From contig CAZVDU010000001.1 of assembly GCA_964625615.1 (NCBI GenBank), forward strand, positions 56,749 through 120,748: a stretch of DNA of 64,000 bases. Reading direction: 5' to 3'. This DNA is from M269 sp964625615. Lineage in GTDB: Bacteria; Pseudomonadota; Gammaproteobacteria; Enterobacterales; Alteromonadaceae. Shown here piece after piece: positions 8,715-17,830 of the stretch. The notes under the pieces were generated by a model that saw only the letters and a list, made by a program, of their open reading frames with translations, did not search any database and had not been told where the DNA came from. How positions within the stretch are numbered: position 1 is the stretch's first letter; each line of letters starts with the position of its first letter. The position numbers and the translations under genes are program-made.

Positions 8715-9707
8715 ATGGCAATTCAGTGGTATCCGGGGCATATGCACAAAGCCCAAAAAGAAATGAAGGAAGTACTACCTTCTATCGATGTGTTTATTGA
8801 AGTGCTCGATGCGCGGATACCTTATTCAAGTAGAAACCCGCTAATAGCTTCAATTCGTCGAGATAAACCTTGTATTAAAGTCCTTACTAAAACGGATTTG
8901 GCTGATCCTGAGTCTACTGCACTATGGCAAGCGTACTTTGAGCAGGATACTGATGTTAAGACTATAGCCACTTCTACTGATGAACCCGCTAAATTCAAAC
9001 AAATTAAAACCTTGTGCCGGCAGATGTTGCCTGAGCGCGAAGCTAGTGTACAAAACATTAAAGCCATGATTTGTGGCATACCGAATGTAGGTAAATCCAC
9101 ACTTATTAACATTTTGTCGGATCGTATCATTGCAAAGACAGGTAATGAACCTGCGGTAACGAAAACTCAGCAGCGTATTAATTTAGGTGATGGTATCTCA
9201 CTTTTGGATACACCTGGGATCCTCTGGCCAAAAATTGAAAATCCTAACAGTGGTTATCGACTGGCTGCGTGTGCAGCGATTAAAGATACTGCGATAGATT
9301 ATGAAGATATTGGATTTTATGTTGCTGACTTCCTTATAAAGGCTTATCCGCAGGTTATTGCAGAGCGCTTTAAACTGGATTATGTGCCAGGGACTGAGAT
9401 CGAGTTCTTAGAGATGGCAGCAGCTAATCGAGGCGCATTACGATCGGGCGGTAGAGCTAACTTACATAAGATTTGTGAGGTGCTTATCAACGAGTTCAGA
9501 TCTGCCATGCTTGGACGTATTACATTAGAACTGCCAGAGATGGTTGAACAAGAAGAAGCATTAATGGCGCAAGAAGCAGAGAAAAAGGCAGCCGTTGCTG
9601 CTGAACGCAAAGCTCGGTTTAAGCAAGGTAAGAAGGGCATGAGTAAACACGATGTGAAGGCTGAACTTCGTGCTCAGAGGAAAGAGAAGCTGAGTGGTCG
9701 AAAATAG
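8715..9707 (+). CDS. ylqF: ribosome biogenesis GTPase YlqF/RbgA family
   Basis: 330 aa starting MAIQWYPGHMHKAQKEM, the conserved N-terminus of YlqF/RbgA. The GTPase motifs are circularly permuted: G4 (TKTD, ~55) comes before G1 (GIPNVGKST, ~121) and G3 (DTPG, ~166). A C-terminal ANTAR-like helical domain (~205-280) and a basic tail follow. The protein assists late maturation of the 50S subunit. AAGGT lies ahead of the ATG, and a weak promoter (TTCGTT-17-TACAAT, -10 at 8677-8682) is visible upstream. It is followed 18 bp later by the cysteine-cluster gene. Confidence 0.9.
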   Translation: MAIQWYPGHMHKAQKEMKEVLPSIDVFIEVLDARIPYSSRNPLIASIRRDKPCIKVLTKTDLADPESTALWQAYFEQDTDVKTIATSTDEPAKFKQIKTLCRQMLPEREASVQNIKAMICGIPNVGKSTLINILSDRIIAKTGNEPAVTKTQQRINLGDGISLLDTPGILWPKIENPNSGYRLAACAAIKDTAIDYEDIGFYVADFLIKAYPQVIAERFKLDYVPGTEIEFLEMAAANRGALRSGGRANLHKICEVLINEFRSAMLGRITLELPEMVEQEEALMAQEAEKKAAVAAERKARFKQGKKGMSKHDVKAELRAQRKEKLSGRK

Positions 9708-9724
9708 CGTTAGATCGTAAGTCT

Positions 9725-10108
9725 ATGAAAGATTGTAACCAATGCGGTAAATGCTGTGTTAAGTACGGCAATGGTAGGCTGTCAGTAACATCTCATGAAG
9801 TCGACGTATGGGTTTTGTTTAGCCCAGATATTGCTGAGTATGTTGCTGGTGGGAAAATCTGGGTATCGCCAGAAAGCGGTAAGCAGCTAGATTATTGCCC
9901 ATGGCTTCGTAAAGATCCCCAAAGGAATCTCTACACTTGCGATATTTATTACGACCGCCCTGATGACTGCAAATATTACCCAGTCACTGTTCAGCAAATG
10001 ATAAAAGATGAATGCGAGATGCTGGAAGAAGATGATTTAATGGATCCCATTAAAGCGCAATCGCAGCTCGATAAGTTGATGGCAGATAGCCGACCTTCAT
10101 ATGATTAG
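9725..10108 (+). CDS. YkgJ family cysteine cluster protein
   Basis: 127 aa. The N-terminus CNQCGKCCVKYG carries the CxxCxxCC signature of the YkgJ/UPF0153 family. Further cysteines (YCPWL, YTCDIY, DDCKYYP) complete a probable zinc or iron-sulfur binding set. The C-terminus is acidic. It sits 18 bp after ylqF, likely in the same transcript. The biochemical role of the family is not established. Confidence 0.85.
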   Translation: MKDCNQCGKCCVKYGNGRLSVTSHEVDVWVLFSPDIAEYVAGGKIWVSPESGKQLDYCPWLRKDPQRNLYTCDIYYDRPDDCKYYPVTVQQMIKDECEMLEEDDLMDPIKAQSQLDKLMADSRPSYD

Positions 10109-10376
10109 CTTGCTCAGCTTACATAGTTAAATTTATTAAGTTCTTCCAGAGTCAATAATTGGGTAAAGTGTCTGCTTTTATTGTTTAGATAAGCATGACG
10201 TAATCTATATTGTGGCTTATACCATCCCTGTTTATTCAACAAAATGGGCTTCACTTCTCTTATAACTAGTAAAGCTTAGCCATTTTTAATAGTATCTAGG
10301 AAATTACGGAAAAGTTTGCAGGACAGAAACAAGAAGCTTTCGTCATGCTAACGGGTGACAAATTAAAAGGAAACTT

Positions 10377-10634
10377 ATGTCTAATACATCAGCAAGCATT
10401 CTTTCAATAAGCTTAATTGGTTCGATACTTTTATATTCCTACTTAGACAGACGTCCTAATCAAACATACACATTCTCAAGTTTACATTTTGAAACCAGTG
10501 TTAATATTCATGTGCCAGATAGAGAAAATACTATGGTTGAGGTTTATGACGATTATGTTGTTATAGTCAGGCCTGACAGTGATGTTGATACTATTGTACC
10601 CATGCATATGGTTCATGCATTGGATGTAGAGTGA
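10377..10634 (+). CDS. hypothetical small membrane-anchored protein
   Basis: 85 aa with an AAAAGGAAA ribosome binding site 5-8 nt before the ATG. An N-terminal hydrophobic stretch (SASILSISLIGSILLYSYL) is either an anchor or an uncleaved signal. It is followed by ~60 residues rich in beta-prone and acidic positions (VNIHVPDRE, VVIVRPDSDVD). No family recognised. The good SD and the coding-like composition support a real gene. Confidence 0.5.
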   Translation: MSNTSASILSISLIGSILLYSYLDRRPNQTYTFSSLHFETSVNIHVPDRENTMVEVYDDYVVIVRPDSDVDTIVPMHMVHALDVE

Positions 10635-10800
10635 TACCAAACACTTTAAGTGCCTTTCGTTTGGAATATTTGGTTTGTTAGCTTATATGAGAATAACGGC
10701 TTTAGAAAAGAAGCAGCTCATCTCTGTGAAAAATTTGATTCTGACAAAGAGATTTCTGAGATCGAATAGTTAATTTTATGTTGTCCTGCTTGATTTTCTC

Positions 10801-10841
10801 ACTTCTTTATCTTCAAGGTCGCAGGTTCAATCCGCAGAAGT
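10801..10841 (+). other. tRNA-like relic (T-arm and acceptor fragments)
   Basis: A 41-nt stretch begins ACTTCT and ends AGAAGT (6-bp complement). Between them is AAGGTCGCAGGTTCAATCC, which looks like the variable loop and T-arm of a tRNA with one loop base missing. There are no D or anticodon arms, so it is not a functional tRNA. It may be debris of a deleted tRNA gene or an old integration site. Confidence 0.25.
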
Positions 10842-10852
10842 AAATTATGCAT

Positions 10853-11353
10853 TTATTCTGGTGTTAAAGCGGTATTACACCGTCTGCAAAAATACTGCGT
10901 GCCTTTAAGTGTTTTGTTGTGACGTCTAATAGTGAGTGGTACGGGACCGCACTCACATTGATAAGGGACTGTTTTCTGGCTGACAGAAGTTACATCCATA
11001 TTGTGGGTCGCTTTACCGGGTAACCCATAGAGATTTCTCATTAGGCTCTTCCATTCAATACCGTGCGGCTTTACTCGTCCATAGAGCGTAAATACCAGGA
11101 GATGACAAACTTCGTGTGGTATGACGGCTTCTAAGAACTCTTGCTGGTTTTCGGCGAATAGCTTTGGGTTAAGTTTTAGTTTGTTTTCTTGTAACTTCGC
11201 GCAGCCCGCTATTTTACCGCGTTGGTCTAAGGTTATTTCGGGACGCACGAATAGACGGTTTAAGGATTGTTCGGCTTTTATATAGCAACCTTCGACTTGC
11301 TTAAAAGCGAGATCGTAAAGTGTTTGTTTATCTTGTAAGAGAGTTGATGTCAT
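10853..11353 (-). CDS. sprT: SprT family zinc metalloprotease-like protein
   Basis: 166 aa. The HEVCHLL segment (~80) is the HExxH zinc motif, and a C-terminal zinc ribbon (CECGP ... CRRCN) follows. This is the SprT layout. The bacterial protein is a predicted zinc-dependent protease related to the protease domain of eukaryotic Spartan; its cellular substrate is not settled. It lies downstream of the lipA terminator on the same strand and so is probably transcribed separately. Confidence 0.87.
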   Translation of the reverse strand: MTSTLLQDKQTLYDLAFKQVEGCYIKAEQSLNRLFVRPEITLDQRGKIAGCAKLQENKLKLNPKLFAENQQEFLEAVIPHEVCHLLVFTLYGRVKPHGIEWKSLMRNLYGLPGKATHNMDVTSVSQKTVPYQCECGPVPLTIRRHNKTLKGTQYFCRRCNTALTPE

Positions 11354-11370
11354 ATGGTTTCTGGAGCAAT

Positions 11371-11393
11371 AAAAAAGGCCTTAATAGGCCTTT
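11371..11393 (-). terminator. Rho-independent terminator of the lipA operon
   Basis: On the minus strand AAAGGCC-TATTAA-GGCCTTT is followed directly by a run of six T, 39 nt after the lipA stop. This is a textbook intrinsic terminator ending the leuS-to-lipA gene block. Confidence 0.85.
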
Positions 11394-11431
11394 ATAATTT
11401 TTAGTAACCTAAATACTCATCAAGGATTAAT

Positions 11432-12415
11432 CTAGGGCTTAACAATTGTTGGGCTACTCACATCAATGCCAGCGGCTTGTTTATCAGCATGGTAACTAGA
11501 ACGAACCATAGGACCACAAGCAGCGTGAGTGAAACCAAGCTCTGTTGCTATTTCTGAGAGTTGATCGAATTCGTCGGGGTGCACATAACGTTTCACCGGG
11601 TAATGGTGTTTGCTAGGTTGCAGGTATTGCCCAAGTGTTAGCATATCAACGTCGTGTTCACGCAAATCTTGAAGGACTTGAGACATTTCTTCTTTATCTT
11701 CGCCCATACCCATCATTAAGCCTGACTTGGTCGGAATGCCAGGGTTTTGCTGCTTGAACTTTTGTAACAGCTGTAAGGACCATTTATAGTTTGCACCTGG
11801 ACGACACTCCCTATAAAGGCGTGGAATTGTCTCCAGGTTGTGGTTAAATACATCGGGTAGACCTTTCTGAAAGATCTCCAGCGCTCTGTCCATACGCCCT
11901 CTGAAATCAGGTACTAGCACTTCAATTTTTGTTTCAGGACTGTGTTCGCGAATTGCATTGATACAATCGACAAAATGTTGGGCACCGCCGTCACGTAAAT
12001 CATCTCGGTCTACGGATGTTATTACGACATACTTGAGTTTCATTTCTGCGATGGCAGAAGCGAGTTTCACTGGTTCTTCGGCACTGGGAGGTAATGGTTT
12101 TCCATGAGCTACGTCACAGAACGGGCAACGCCTCGTACAGATTTCCCCTAGGATCATGAATGTTGCTGTACCATGATTAAAGCATTCAGCCAAGTTAGGG
12201 CAACTCGCTTCTTCACAGACAGAAAACAATTTATTCTTACGCAGCGTCTTTTTGATTTGAGAAATACGTTCTGTATTGCTGGGTAATTTAACTTTTATCC
12301 AATCAGGTTTGCGCAGCATTTCTTCTTTCTCTGTCGGGATAATAGTGACAGGAATGAATTTTACTTTTTCGTCGTCGCGCAGCTTTACGCCTGCTTCAGT
12401 GCGAGATGTACTCAT
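11432..12415 (-). CDS. lipA: lipoyl synthase
   Basis: 327 aa. A radical-SAM enzyme that inserts two sulfurs into octanoyl groups on the E2 and H proteins. The auxiliary cluster motif is in CEEASCPNLAECF, and the radical-SAM triad is CTRRCPFC (CxxxCxxC). The family's late RSSYHAD segment, which supplies a serine ligand, is near the C-terminus. The start overlaps the lipB stop by 4 nt, so the two lipoylation enzymes are translationally coupled. Length is typical. Confidence 0.97.
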   Translation of the reverse strand: MSTSRTEAGVKLRDDEKVKFIPVTIIPTEKEEMLRKPDWIKVKLPSNTERISQIKKTLRKNKLFSVCEEASCPNLAECFNHGTATFMILGEICTRRCPFCDVAHGKPLPPSAEEPVKLASAIAEMKLKYVVITSVDRDDLRDGGAQHFVDCINAIREHSPETKIEVLVPDFRGRMDRALEIFQKGLPDVFNHNLETIPRLYRECRPGANYKWSLQLLQKFKQQNPGIPTKSGLMMGMGEDKEEMSQVLQDLREHDVDMLTLGQYLQPSKHHYPVKRYVHPDEFDQLSEIATELGFTHAACGPMVRSSYHADKQAAGIDVSSPTIVKP

Positions 12416-13071
12416 CGGAAACCTTCTTGATAAAATTTGCGTTTAATACTGAGCAAGTCACAAAATTGATCAACAATCGTATTACCTGCTTCCATTAGGT
12501 TTTGAGGGCCATTAAGTTGTGCTGACTGCACCATTTCTAAGCCGGCGTAGCCACACGGGTTTATCCGTTGAAACGGCGATAAATCCATATCTACATTTAG
12601 GGCTAAGCCATGGAAAGAACAACCTTTTCGAATGCGTAAACCAATAGAACAAAGCTTTTTTTCGGATACATAAACACCAGGTGCATCTGCTTTAGGATAA
12701 GCATCAATGCCATAGTGTTTCATGCTATTTACCACGCATTCTTCCAACGCTGATACCAGATGCCTAACCCCCAGTTTTTTGCGCTTAATATTGATCAACA
12801 CATACATCATTTGTTGGCCTGGACCGTGATAAGTTACCTGGCCACCACGATCAACCTTAATTACAGGGATATCGCCGGGTGCTAACAAGTGTTCTTCTTT
12901 TCCAGCTTGGCCTTGCGTGAAGACTGAGTTGTGTTCAACTAACCATATTTCATCAACAGAGTTATCGTCTCTGTTATCGGTGAATTGCTGCATCCTTTGC
13001 CAAATTGGCTCGTAATCCTGACGCCCTAATTGCCTGACGATAATATCATCAGTGGTAGGAGATATAGTCAT
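12412..13071 (-). CDS. lipB: octanoyl-[ACP]:protein N-octanoyltransferase
   Basis: 219 aa. Transfers octanoate from acyl carrier protein to lipoyl domains, the step before LipA. RGGQVTYHGPGQ (~80) is the family signature, the acyl-binding cysteine is in NPCGYAGLE (~170), and SIGLRIRKG contributes the conserved lysine region. It sits between ybeD (the stop and start share one base) and lipA (4-nt overlap). Length is normal. Confidence 0.96.
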   Translation of the reverse strand: MTISPTTDDIIVRQLGRQDYEPIWQRMQQFTDNRDDNSVDEIWLVEHNSVFTQGQAGKEEHLLAPGDIPVIKVDRGGQVTYHGPGQQMMYVLINIKRKKLGVRHLVSALEECVVNSMKHYGIDAYPKADAPGVYVSEKKLCSIGLRIRKGCSFHGLALNVDMDLSPFQRINPCGYAGLEMVQSAQLNGPQNLMEAGNTIVDQFCDLLSIKRKFYQEGFR

Positions 13072-13334
13072 TAAAGTACAAATCTCACCAATTCTAATGC
13101 TGACAACTCTTTGTATACGAGTTCCATATGTTCTTTACTAGTGACTTTGATACTCACCGAAACAGAGTGGTAATTCCCTTTACTACTTGGCTTGACTTTA
13201 GGGTTGTAATCACCAGGTGCATGAATTTGGAGGCAAGCAACAATTTGATCTGGTAGCGCAGGATCGGCTACACCCATAACACGAAAGGTTTGCAGACATG
13301 GAAAGTCTAATAACTCATCAAAGTGGGTTTGCAT
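13071..13334 (-). CDS. ybeD: YbeD/DUF493 family protein
   Basis: 87 aa. A small ferredoxin-like fold protein of the DUF493 family, with FPCLQTFRVMG near the start and the PSSKGNYHSVSVSIKVTS strand pair. In enterobacteria it lies between dacA and lipB, exactly as here. Its role is unproven; a regulatory link to lipoate metabolism is often suggested from its position. The start is the ATG at 13334. Confidence 0.9.
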   Translation of the reverse strand: MQTHFDELLDFPCLQTFRVMGVADPALPDQIVACLQIHAPGDYNPKVKPSSKGNYHSVSVSIKVTSKEHMELVYKELSALELVRFVL

Positions 13335-13531
13335 CTTGGAACTCCATAAAACTAGGAAATGAATTATAGCAAGTTTTATGGAGCTTTGGCGACTACGAGA
13401 AGTAATACCATATACAATTGTCTTAAATTTCCCTTACTTTTCATGAGGATATTTTAAACCGATCGGTATTATCTTTATGAAAAACCTTTTTGAGGTTTGA
13501 TATTCGCTGCAATTAAAAAGCTAGGTAGGTA

Positions 13532-14707
13532 TTAGTCGTCTAAACCTATTTTTAACTTAACGAAATCGACCATACGATTGATAAAGCTACCTTCTTTTAC
13601 TTCATTAAGTGTTACTAATGGGTATTCAGCAATATCTTCACCTTCGAGCTGTAAGTACAACTTACCAACAACTTCGCCTTTATCTAAAGGTGCTTCAAGC
13701 TTTTGATCTATGGCAAAGTTTGCTTCTAGTTTCTTACGTTGGCCGCGTGGGATTGTAATGGGGGTGCTTTGCATGATACCTAAATCAACAGTCTCACGGT
13801 CACCCATAAAAATACGGTGGGCGGCGAAGCTTTCACCTGCCTCATAAGGTGTAATAGTTTCGTAAAAACGGAAACCATATTTAAGTAGCTTTTTGTTTTC
13901 AGTTTTTCGGTTACGTTCGCTTTCAGTCCCCATAACGACTGATACTAGGCGCATATCGTCCTGTGTCGCTGATGTGATGAGACTATAACCTGCTTCGCTT
14001 GTATGGCCTGTTTTAATGCCATCAACGTTTAAGCTTTTGTCCCATAATAAGCTGTTTCTGTTGTATTGCTTAATGTTATTAAAAGTGAACTCTTTTTCGC
14101 TATAGATTGCATAGATTTCTGGAACATCTCGCACTAATGCTTGTGACAATAGCGCCATATCTCTGGGTGTTGTGTAATGTTCAGGATCATCTAATCCATG
14201 TGAGTTTTTATAATTGGTGGACGTCATACCGATTTGCGCTGCATAAGCGTTCATCATCTCAGCAAACGCTTCTTCACTACCTGCAATATGCTCGGCCATA
14301 GCAACACAAGCATCGTTACCTGACTGAACCATAATACCGCGGTTCAGGTCACTGACTTTTACTTGCTTACCGACTTCTAAAAACATGAGTGATGAACCAG
14401 GAAAGTTTTTGGCCCAAGCGTTCTCTGAAATAGTCACTAGGTCGTCATTACTGATTGTGCCGTTTTTAGTTTCCATACCAATAACGTAAGCTGTCATCAT
14501 TTTCGTTAAACTTGCCGGTGCTAATCGTATATCTGCATTTTGCTCAGCGATGACTTTATTCGTTTGATAGTCCATCAAAACATAGCCTTCTGCGGCTACA
14601 GATGGTGCTGGTGGAATAACGATGGCTGAATTTGCTGTGACAGCAAACATAGCAAATGAAAAGAAGCTTAATAACTTAAGCAGGTGACGGGTTTTCTGCA
14701 TCTTCAC
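13532..14707 (-). CDS. dacA: D-alanyl-D-alanine carboxypeptidase (PBP5/6 type)
   Basis: 391 aa with a signal peptide (cleavage near TANSA, ~27). The penicillin-binding motifs are intact: SLTK (Ser66/Lys69), SGN (~130) and KTG (~232). The C-terminal beta domain (PBP5_C) is followed by an amphipathic membrane-binding helix (FINRMVDFVKLKIGL). It trims the terminal D-Ala of peptidoglycan stem peptides at the outer face of the inner membrane. It lies downstream of rlpA with a 110-bp gap. Confidence 0.95.
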   Translation of the reverse strand: MKMQKTRHLLKLLSFFSFAMFAVTANSAIVIPPAPSVAAEGYVLMDYQTNKVIAEQNADIRLAPASLTKMMTAYVIGMETKNGTISNDDLVTISENAWAKNFPGSSLMFLEVGKQVKVSDLNRGIMVQSGNDACVAMAEHIAGSEEAFAEMMNAYAAQIGMTSTNYKNSHGLDDPEHYTTPRDMALLSQALVRDVPEIYAIYSEKEFTFNNIKQYNRNSLLWDKSLNVDGIKTGHTSEAGYSLITSATQDDMRLVSVVMGTESERNRKTENKKLLKYGFRFYETITPYEAGESFAAHRIFMGDRETVDLGIMQSTPITIPRGQRKKLEANFAIDQKLEAPLDKGEVVGKLYLQLEGEDIAEYPLVTLNEVKEGSFINRMVDFVKLKIGLDD

Positions 14708-14817
14708 TTCCGGTGATATTATTTGGATTGGTAAAACTAAACGCGCTGTATTGTAGCACTCATATTAGATCCTAAGACAGCAACAATTACGTAAAGTTTT
14801 GTGTCAGCTGTCAATTT

Positions 14818-15642
14818 TTAATCTACGACTGACCTTTTTAGTTTGTAGGCGTTTTCGTAGCCATTTTGCTTAACTTCTTGCAATAAAGTTGTTGCGTGAT
14901 CCTCATTTGATAGGGGACCTAAACGGAGTTTGAATACACCAAGCTCAAAGGGTGTTTGTGCAGGGACTTGGTATAATAGCGCTAAACCTTCGGCTAAATC
15001 TTTAATTTTCTGTTTGTTTTGTAGCGCGGCGACTTGTACAAACCAACTTTTTCCATCCTGACCTTCTTTTTTAGAGTTAATGGGTTTTCCTGCTATTGTT
15101 TTATTACCTCGTTTGTCGACATGAATAACATCCACCCTTACGTTGGCAACGCCAGTTTTTAGCATATCTATTTTGGTTGCTGCGGCGAAGGACAGATCTA
15201 TTATGCGTCCACCATGAAAAGGCCCTCGATCGTTAACACGAACAATAACCGTTTTCTGATTATCGAGGTTAGTGACTTTGACATAGCTTGGCAGTGGTAA
15301 GGTTTTATGTGCTGCAGACATCTCGAACATATCGTAAGTTTCACCGTTCGACGTTAAGTGCCCGTGGAATTTTTGGCCGTACCAAGACGACTGGCCTTTG
15401 GCTGAATAGGTTTTAGCAACCTGATGTGACATCGGTTTATAGGATGTGCCGAACACGCTGTATGGTTTGTTAGCACGCTGTGTTTCAGGCTCGTACCTTG
15501 GAACTGCATCTTTTGTTGCGACTTTCTTATTGTTACTAACTGGCGCTGAATCAAGGCGCTGCTTGTAGCGCCCTTGGTTTACGCAAGCAGTCAGTAACAG
15601 CGCTAATATTACAATGAGTAGTTTTGCATAACCCCACTTCAT
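14818..15642 (-). CDS. rlpA: septal ring lytic transglycosylase RlpA family lipoprotein
   Basis: 274 aa. The lipobox LLTAC places the mature N-terminus at Cys20. A double-psi beta-barrel (~80-175) carries the RlpA signature (GQSSWYGQKFHGHLTSNGE, then VRVNDRGPFHGGRIIDLS with the catalytic-type aspartate). A C-terminal SPOR domain (~195-270, starting SWFVQVAAL) binds denuded glycan at division sites. In Pseudomonas RlpA cleaves such strands; in E. coli activity has not been shown. It follows mltB by 12 bp. Confidence 0.93.
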   Translation of the reverse strand: MKWGYAKLLIVILALLLTACVNQGRYKQRLDSAPVSNNKKVATKDAVPRYEPETQRANKPYSVFGTSYKPMSHQVAKTYSAKGQSSWYGQKFHGHLTSNGETYDMFEMSAAHKTLPLPSYVKVTNLDNQKTVIVRVNDRGPFHGGRIIDLSFAAATKIDMLKTGVANVRVDVIHVDKRGNKTIAGKPINSKKEGQDGKSWFVQVAALQNKQKIKDLAEGLALLYQVPAQTPFELGVFKLRLGPLSNEDHATTLLQEVKQNGYENAYKLKRSVVD

Positions 15643-15654
15643 CGCGTAATGCCT

Positions 15655-16650
15655 CTACCTAGCAGCTTTGATTTGTTGACTGAGTTGATAGACAGCCATA
15701 GCATAAAGTGGGCTGTGGTTGTAGCGTGTTATGGTATAGAAATTGGGTAATCCGACCCAATATTCATGACCTTCTGACAATTCGAATTCCAGTAGCTTGA
15801 CGTCTTCACTTTCTTGTATATCAGCGTCTTTCTTCAGTGTTATGTTCGCTTGTTTTAAATCTGCCCAAGTGTGAGTATATTTTAAATCATCGGATAACGT
15901 ACTTTTGTAACTTTCACCGCTTACATTGGCAGGAATAGCAACTTGTTGACCTCTTTTCCAGCCATGCTCCTTGAAGTAATTAGCAACACTGCCTATGGCG
16001 TCAACTGGGTTGTTTAGCAAATCACGAACACCGTCACCATCAAAGTCGATGGCGTAATGCCGGTAACTTGACGATATAAATTGCCCTAAGCCCATAGCGC
16101 CAGCATAAGAGCCTTTGAGTTCAAGCGGATCGAAGCCTTCTTCTCGACTTAAGATCATGTATTGCTGTAATTCACTTCTAAAGAATTTAGCGCGAGGTGG
16201 GTAGTGGAAGCCTAACGTAAAGAGCGCATCCAATACCGGGTATTTACCTTTATAAGTACCATAGAAGGTTTCAACACCAATAATAGCGACGATCATCTCT
16301 GCAGGCACGCCCAGTTCTTTTTCTGCACGTTCCAGATGAGCCGCGTGTTTATTCCAAAACTCGACACCTTTCTTGACTCTTTTTTCAGTTAAGAATATCG
16401 GGAAGTACTGATGCCAAGGTTTGGCTTCCCACGGTCGTTGAATAGCTTCTAATGCTGTTTCGCTTAATTTCGCTTTGCCTAATAAAGACTCTACATCAGC
16501 TTTACTGAAGTTGTGTTCAGACACCATTTCTTCGATGAAAGCTTTTTTTAAGTCATCAGGTGTTTCCTGTGAATAGGCGTTGCTTGATAGGAAAGCAATA
16601 ACGCAAAGAATACCGGTTGATAAAAAGGTGCGCATTTTTATTCTGGACAA
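15655..16650 (-). CDS. mltB: membrane-bound lytic murein transglycosylase B
   Basis: 331 aa. A signal peptide ends near SNAYS. The catalytic glutamate lies in IIGVETFYGTYKGKYPVLDA (~130-150), and GSYAGAMGLGQFISSSY is the SLT_2 signature. It cleaves peptidoglycan glycan strands with 1,6-anhydro product formation. No clear lipobox cysteine is visible at the signal end, so it may be periplasmic rather than lipid-anchored. It sits between rodA and rlpA, as in many gammaproteobacteria. Confidence 0.93.
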   Translation of the reverse strand: MSRIKMRTFLSTGILCVIAFLSSNAYSQETPDDLKKAFIEEMVSEHNFSKADVESLLGKAKLSETALEAIQRPWEAKPWHQYFPIFLTEKRVKKGVEFWNKHAAHLERAEKELGVPAEMIVAIIGVETFYGTYKGKYPVLDALFTLGFHYPPRAKFFRSELQQYMILSREEGFDPLELKGSYAGAMGLGQFISSSYRHYAIDFDGDGVRDLLNNPVDAIGSVANYFKEHGWKRGQQVAIPANVSGESYKSTLSDDLKYTHTWADLKQANITLKKDADIQESEDVKLLEFELSEGHEYWVGLPNFYTITRYNHSPLYAMAVYQLSQQIKAAR

Positions 16651-16711
16651 GAGTCGCTACTCCAATAGCATTTTTATTATACGAATAGCAGAGGATAGAT
16701 AATCTCTATCG

Positions 16712-17830
16712 CTATTCTCTTAACAACAAGCGTTTTTGCGTGCTGATTGACATCAAAATACCGAATCCTGCAAGCAAAGTCACCATAGATGTTCCCCCAT
16801 AACTAACAAGGGGTAACGGAACACCAACAACGGGCAAAATACCGGATACCATGCCCATGTTAACGAACACGTAAACGAAAAAAGTAAGGGTTATGCTGCC
16901 CGCAAGTATCTTGCTGTAGGCATCTTGTGCGCGCACCGCGATAATCATCCCTCTTGCAACGATAGCGGCATAGATAAGTAATAATCCGATAACGCCATAG
17001 AATCCAAACTCTTCACTAAAGACGGCGAAGATAAAATCGGTATGTCGCTCTGGTAAGAATTCAAGTTGTGACTGGGTTCCTTGTAGCCAACCTTTGCCTT
17101 CTACGCCACCCGATCCTATAGCAATTTTAGACTGAATAATGTGGTAGCCAGAACCTAAAGGATCAGATTCTGGGTTTAAGAATGTCAACACCCGCTGTTT
17201 TTGATAATCACGCATTAAAAAGAACCATAGCACTGGCGCAAACCCAGACCCTAAAACACCAATAACACTGATCAACCGCCAACTCATACCTGCAAGAAAC
17301 AGTGCAAAAAAGCCTGAGCTTGCTATCAGAAGTGAGGTGCCTAGATCGGGCTGCTTAGCAATGAGTAGAGTAGGGGCGATAACCAGAATAAAGCCTGCGA
17401 AGATATGTAGCGTTTTTGGGGGAAGTGTGTGACGACTGATGTACCAAGCGATCATCATAGGCACGGCTAATTTCATAACTTCGGAAGGCTGAAACTGCAT
17501 AAAGCCGAGATCCAACCAACGCTGGGCGCCTTTACCGACCGTACCAATAAATAAAACCGCGACCAGCATACCAAGGCCAATAACGTAAAAGTATATAGAT
17601 GATCGCCGAAACAGCATGATAGGAATTTGAGCTACAACAAACATCGCTATCATCGCAACGCCGAGTCGAATGCCTTGTCGCTGAATCAAGCCAATGTCTT
17701 TACCACCTGCAGCATAGATAGTCAGTAATCCAACCGTCATTAGCACGATCAATGCCGTCAGTAACCAACCATCAATATGTATTCTATTGAGGAATGATGG
17801 ACCGTTAGATTTGAGTTTATCTCGAAGCAA
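16712..17830 (-). CDS. rodA: rod-shape-determining peptidoglycan polymerase RodA (SEDS family)
   Basis: Ten transmembrane helices with SEDS hallmarks: GAQRWLDLGFMQFQPSEVMK, KQPDLGTSLLIA and, near the end, VPLPLVSYGGTSMV. It polymerises lipid II for side-wall growth together with PBP2. I place the start at TTG 17830 because GAGGAAA lies 9 nt before it. The longer TTG at 17857 has no SD and would put that SD inside the gene. With 17830 it overlaps the mrdA stop by 14 nt, which implies coupling. About 372 aa, normal for the family. Confidence 0.93.
   Translation of the reverse strand: MLRDKLKSNGPSFLNRIHIDGWLLTALIVLMTVGLLTIYAAGGKDIGLIQRQGIRLGVAMIAMFVVAQIPIMLFRRSSIYFYVIGLGMLVAVLFIGTVGKGAQRWLDLGFMQFQPSEVMKLAVPMMIAWYISRHTLPPKTLHIFAGFILVIAPTLLIAKQPDLGTSLLIASSGFFALFLAGMSWRLISVIGVLGSGFAPVLWFFLMRDYQKQRVLTFLNPESDPLGSGYHIIQSKIAIGSGGVEGKGWLQGTQSQLEFLPERHTDFIFAVFSEEFGFYGVIGLLLIYAAIVARGMIIAVRAQDAYSKILAGSITLTFFVYVFVNMGMVSGILPVVGVPLPLVSYGGTSMVTLLAGFGILMSISTQKRLLLRE

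Noticed and set aside
13458..13467. Palindrome ACCGATCGGT in the gap before ybeD
   Set aside because: Short and isolated in a 197-bp spacer. No matching second site or promoter geometry, so it is not reported as an operator.
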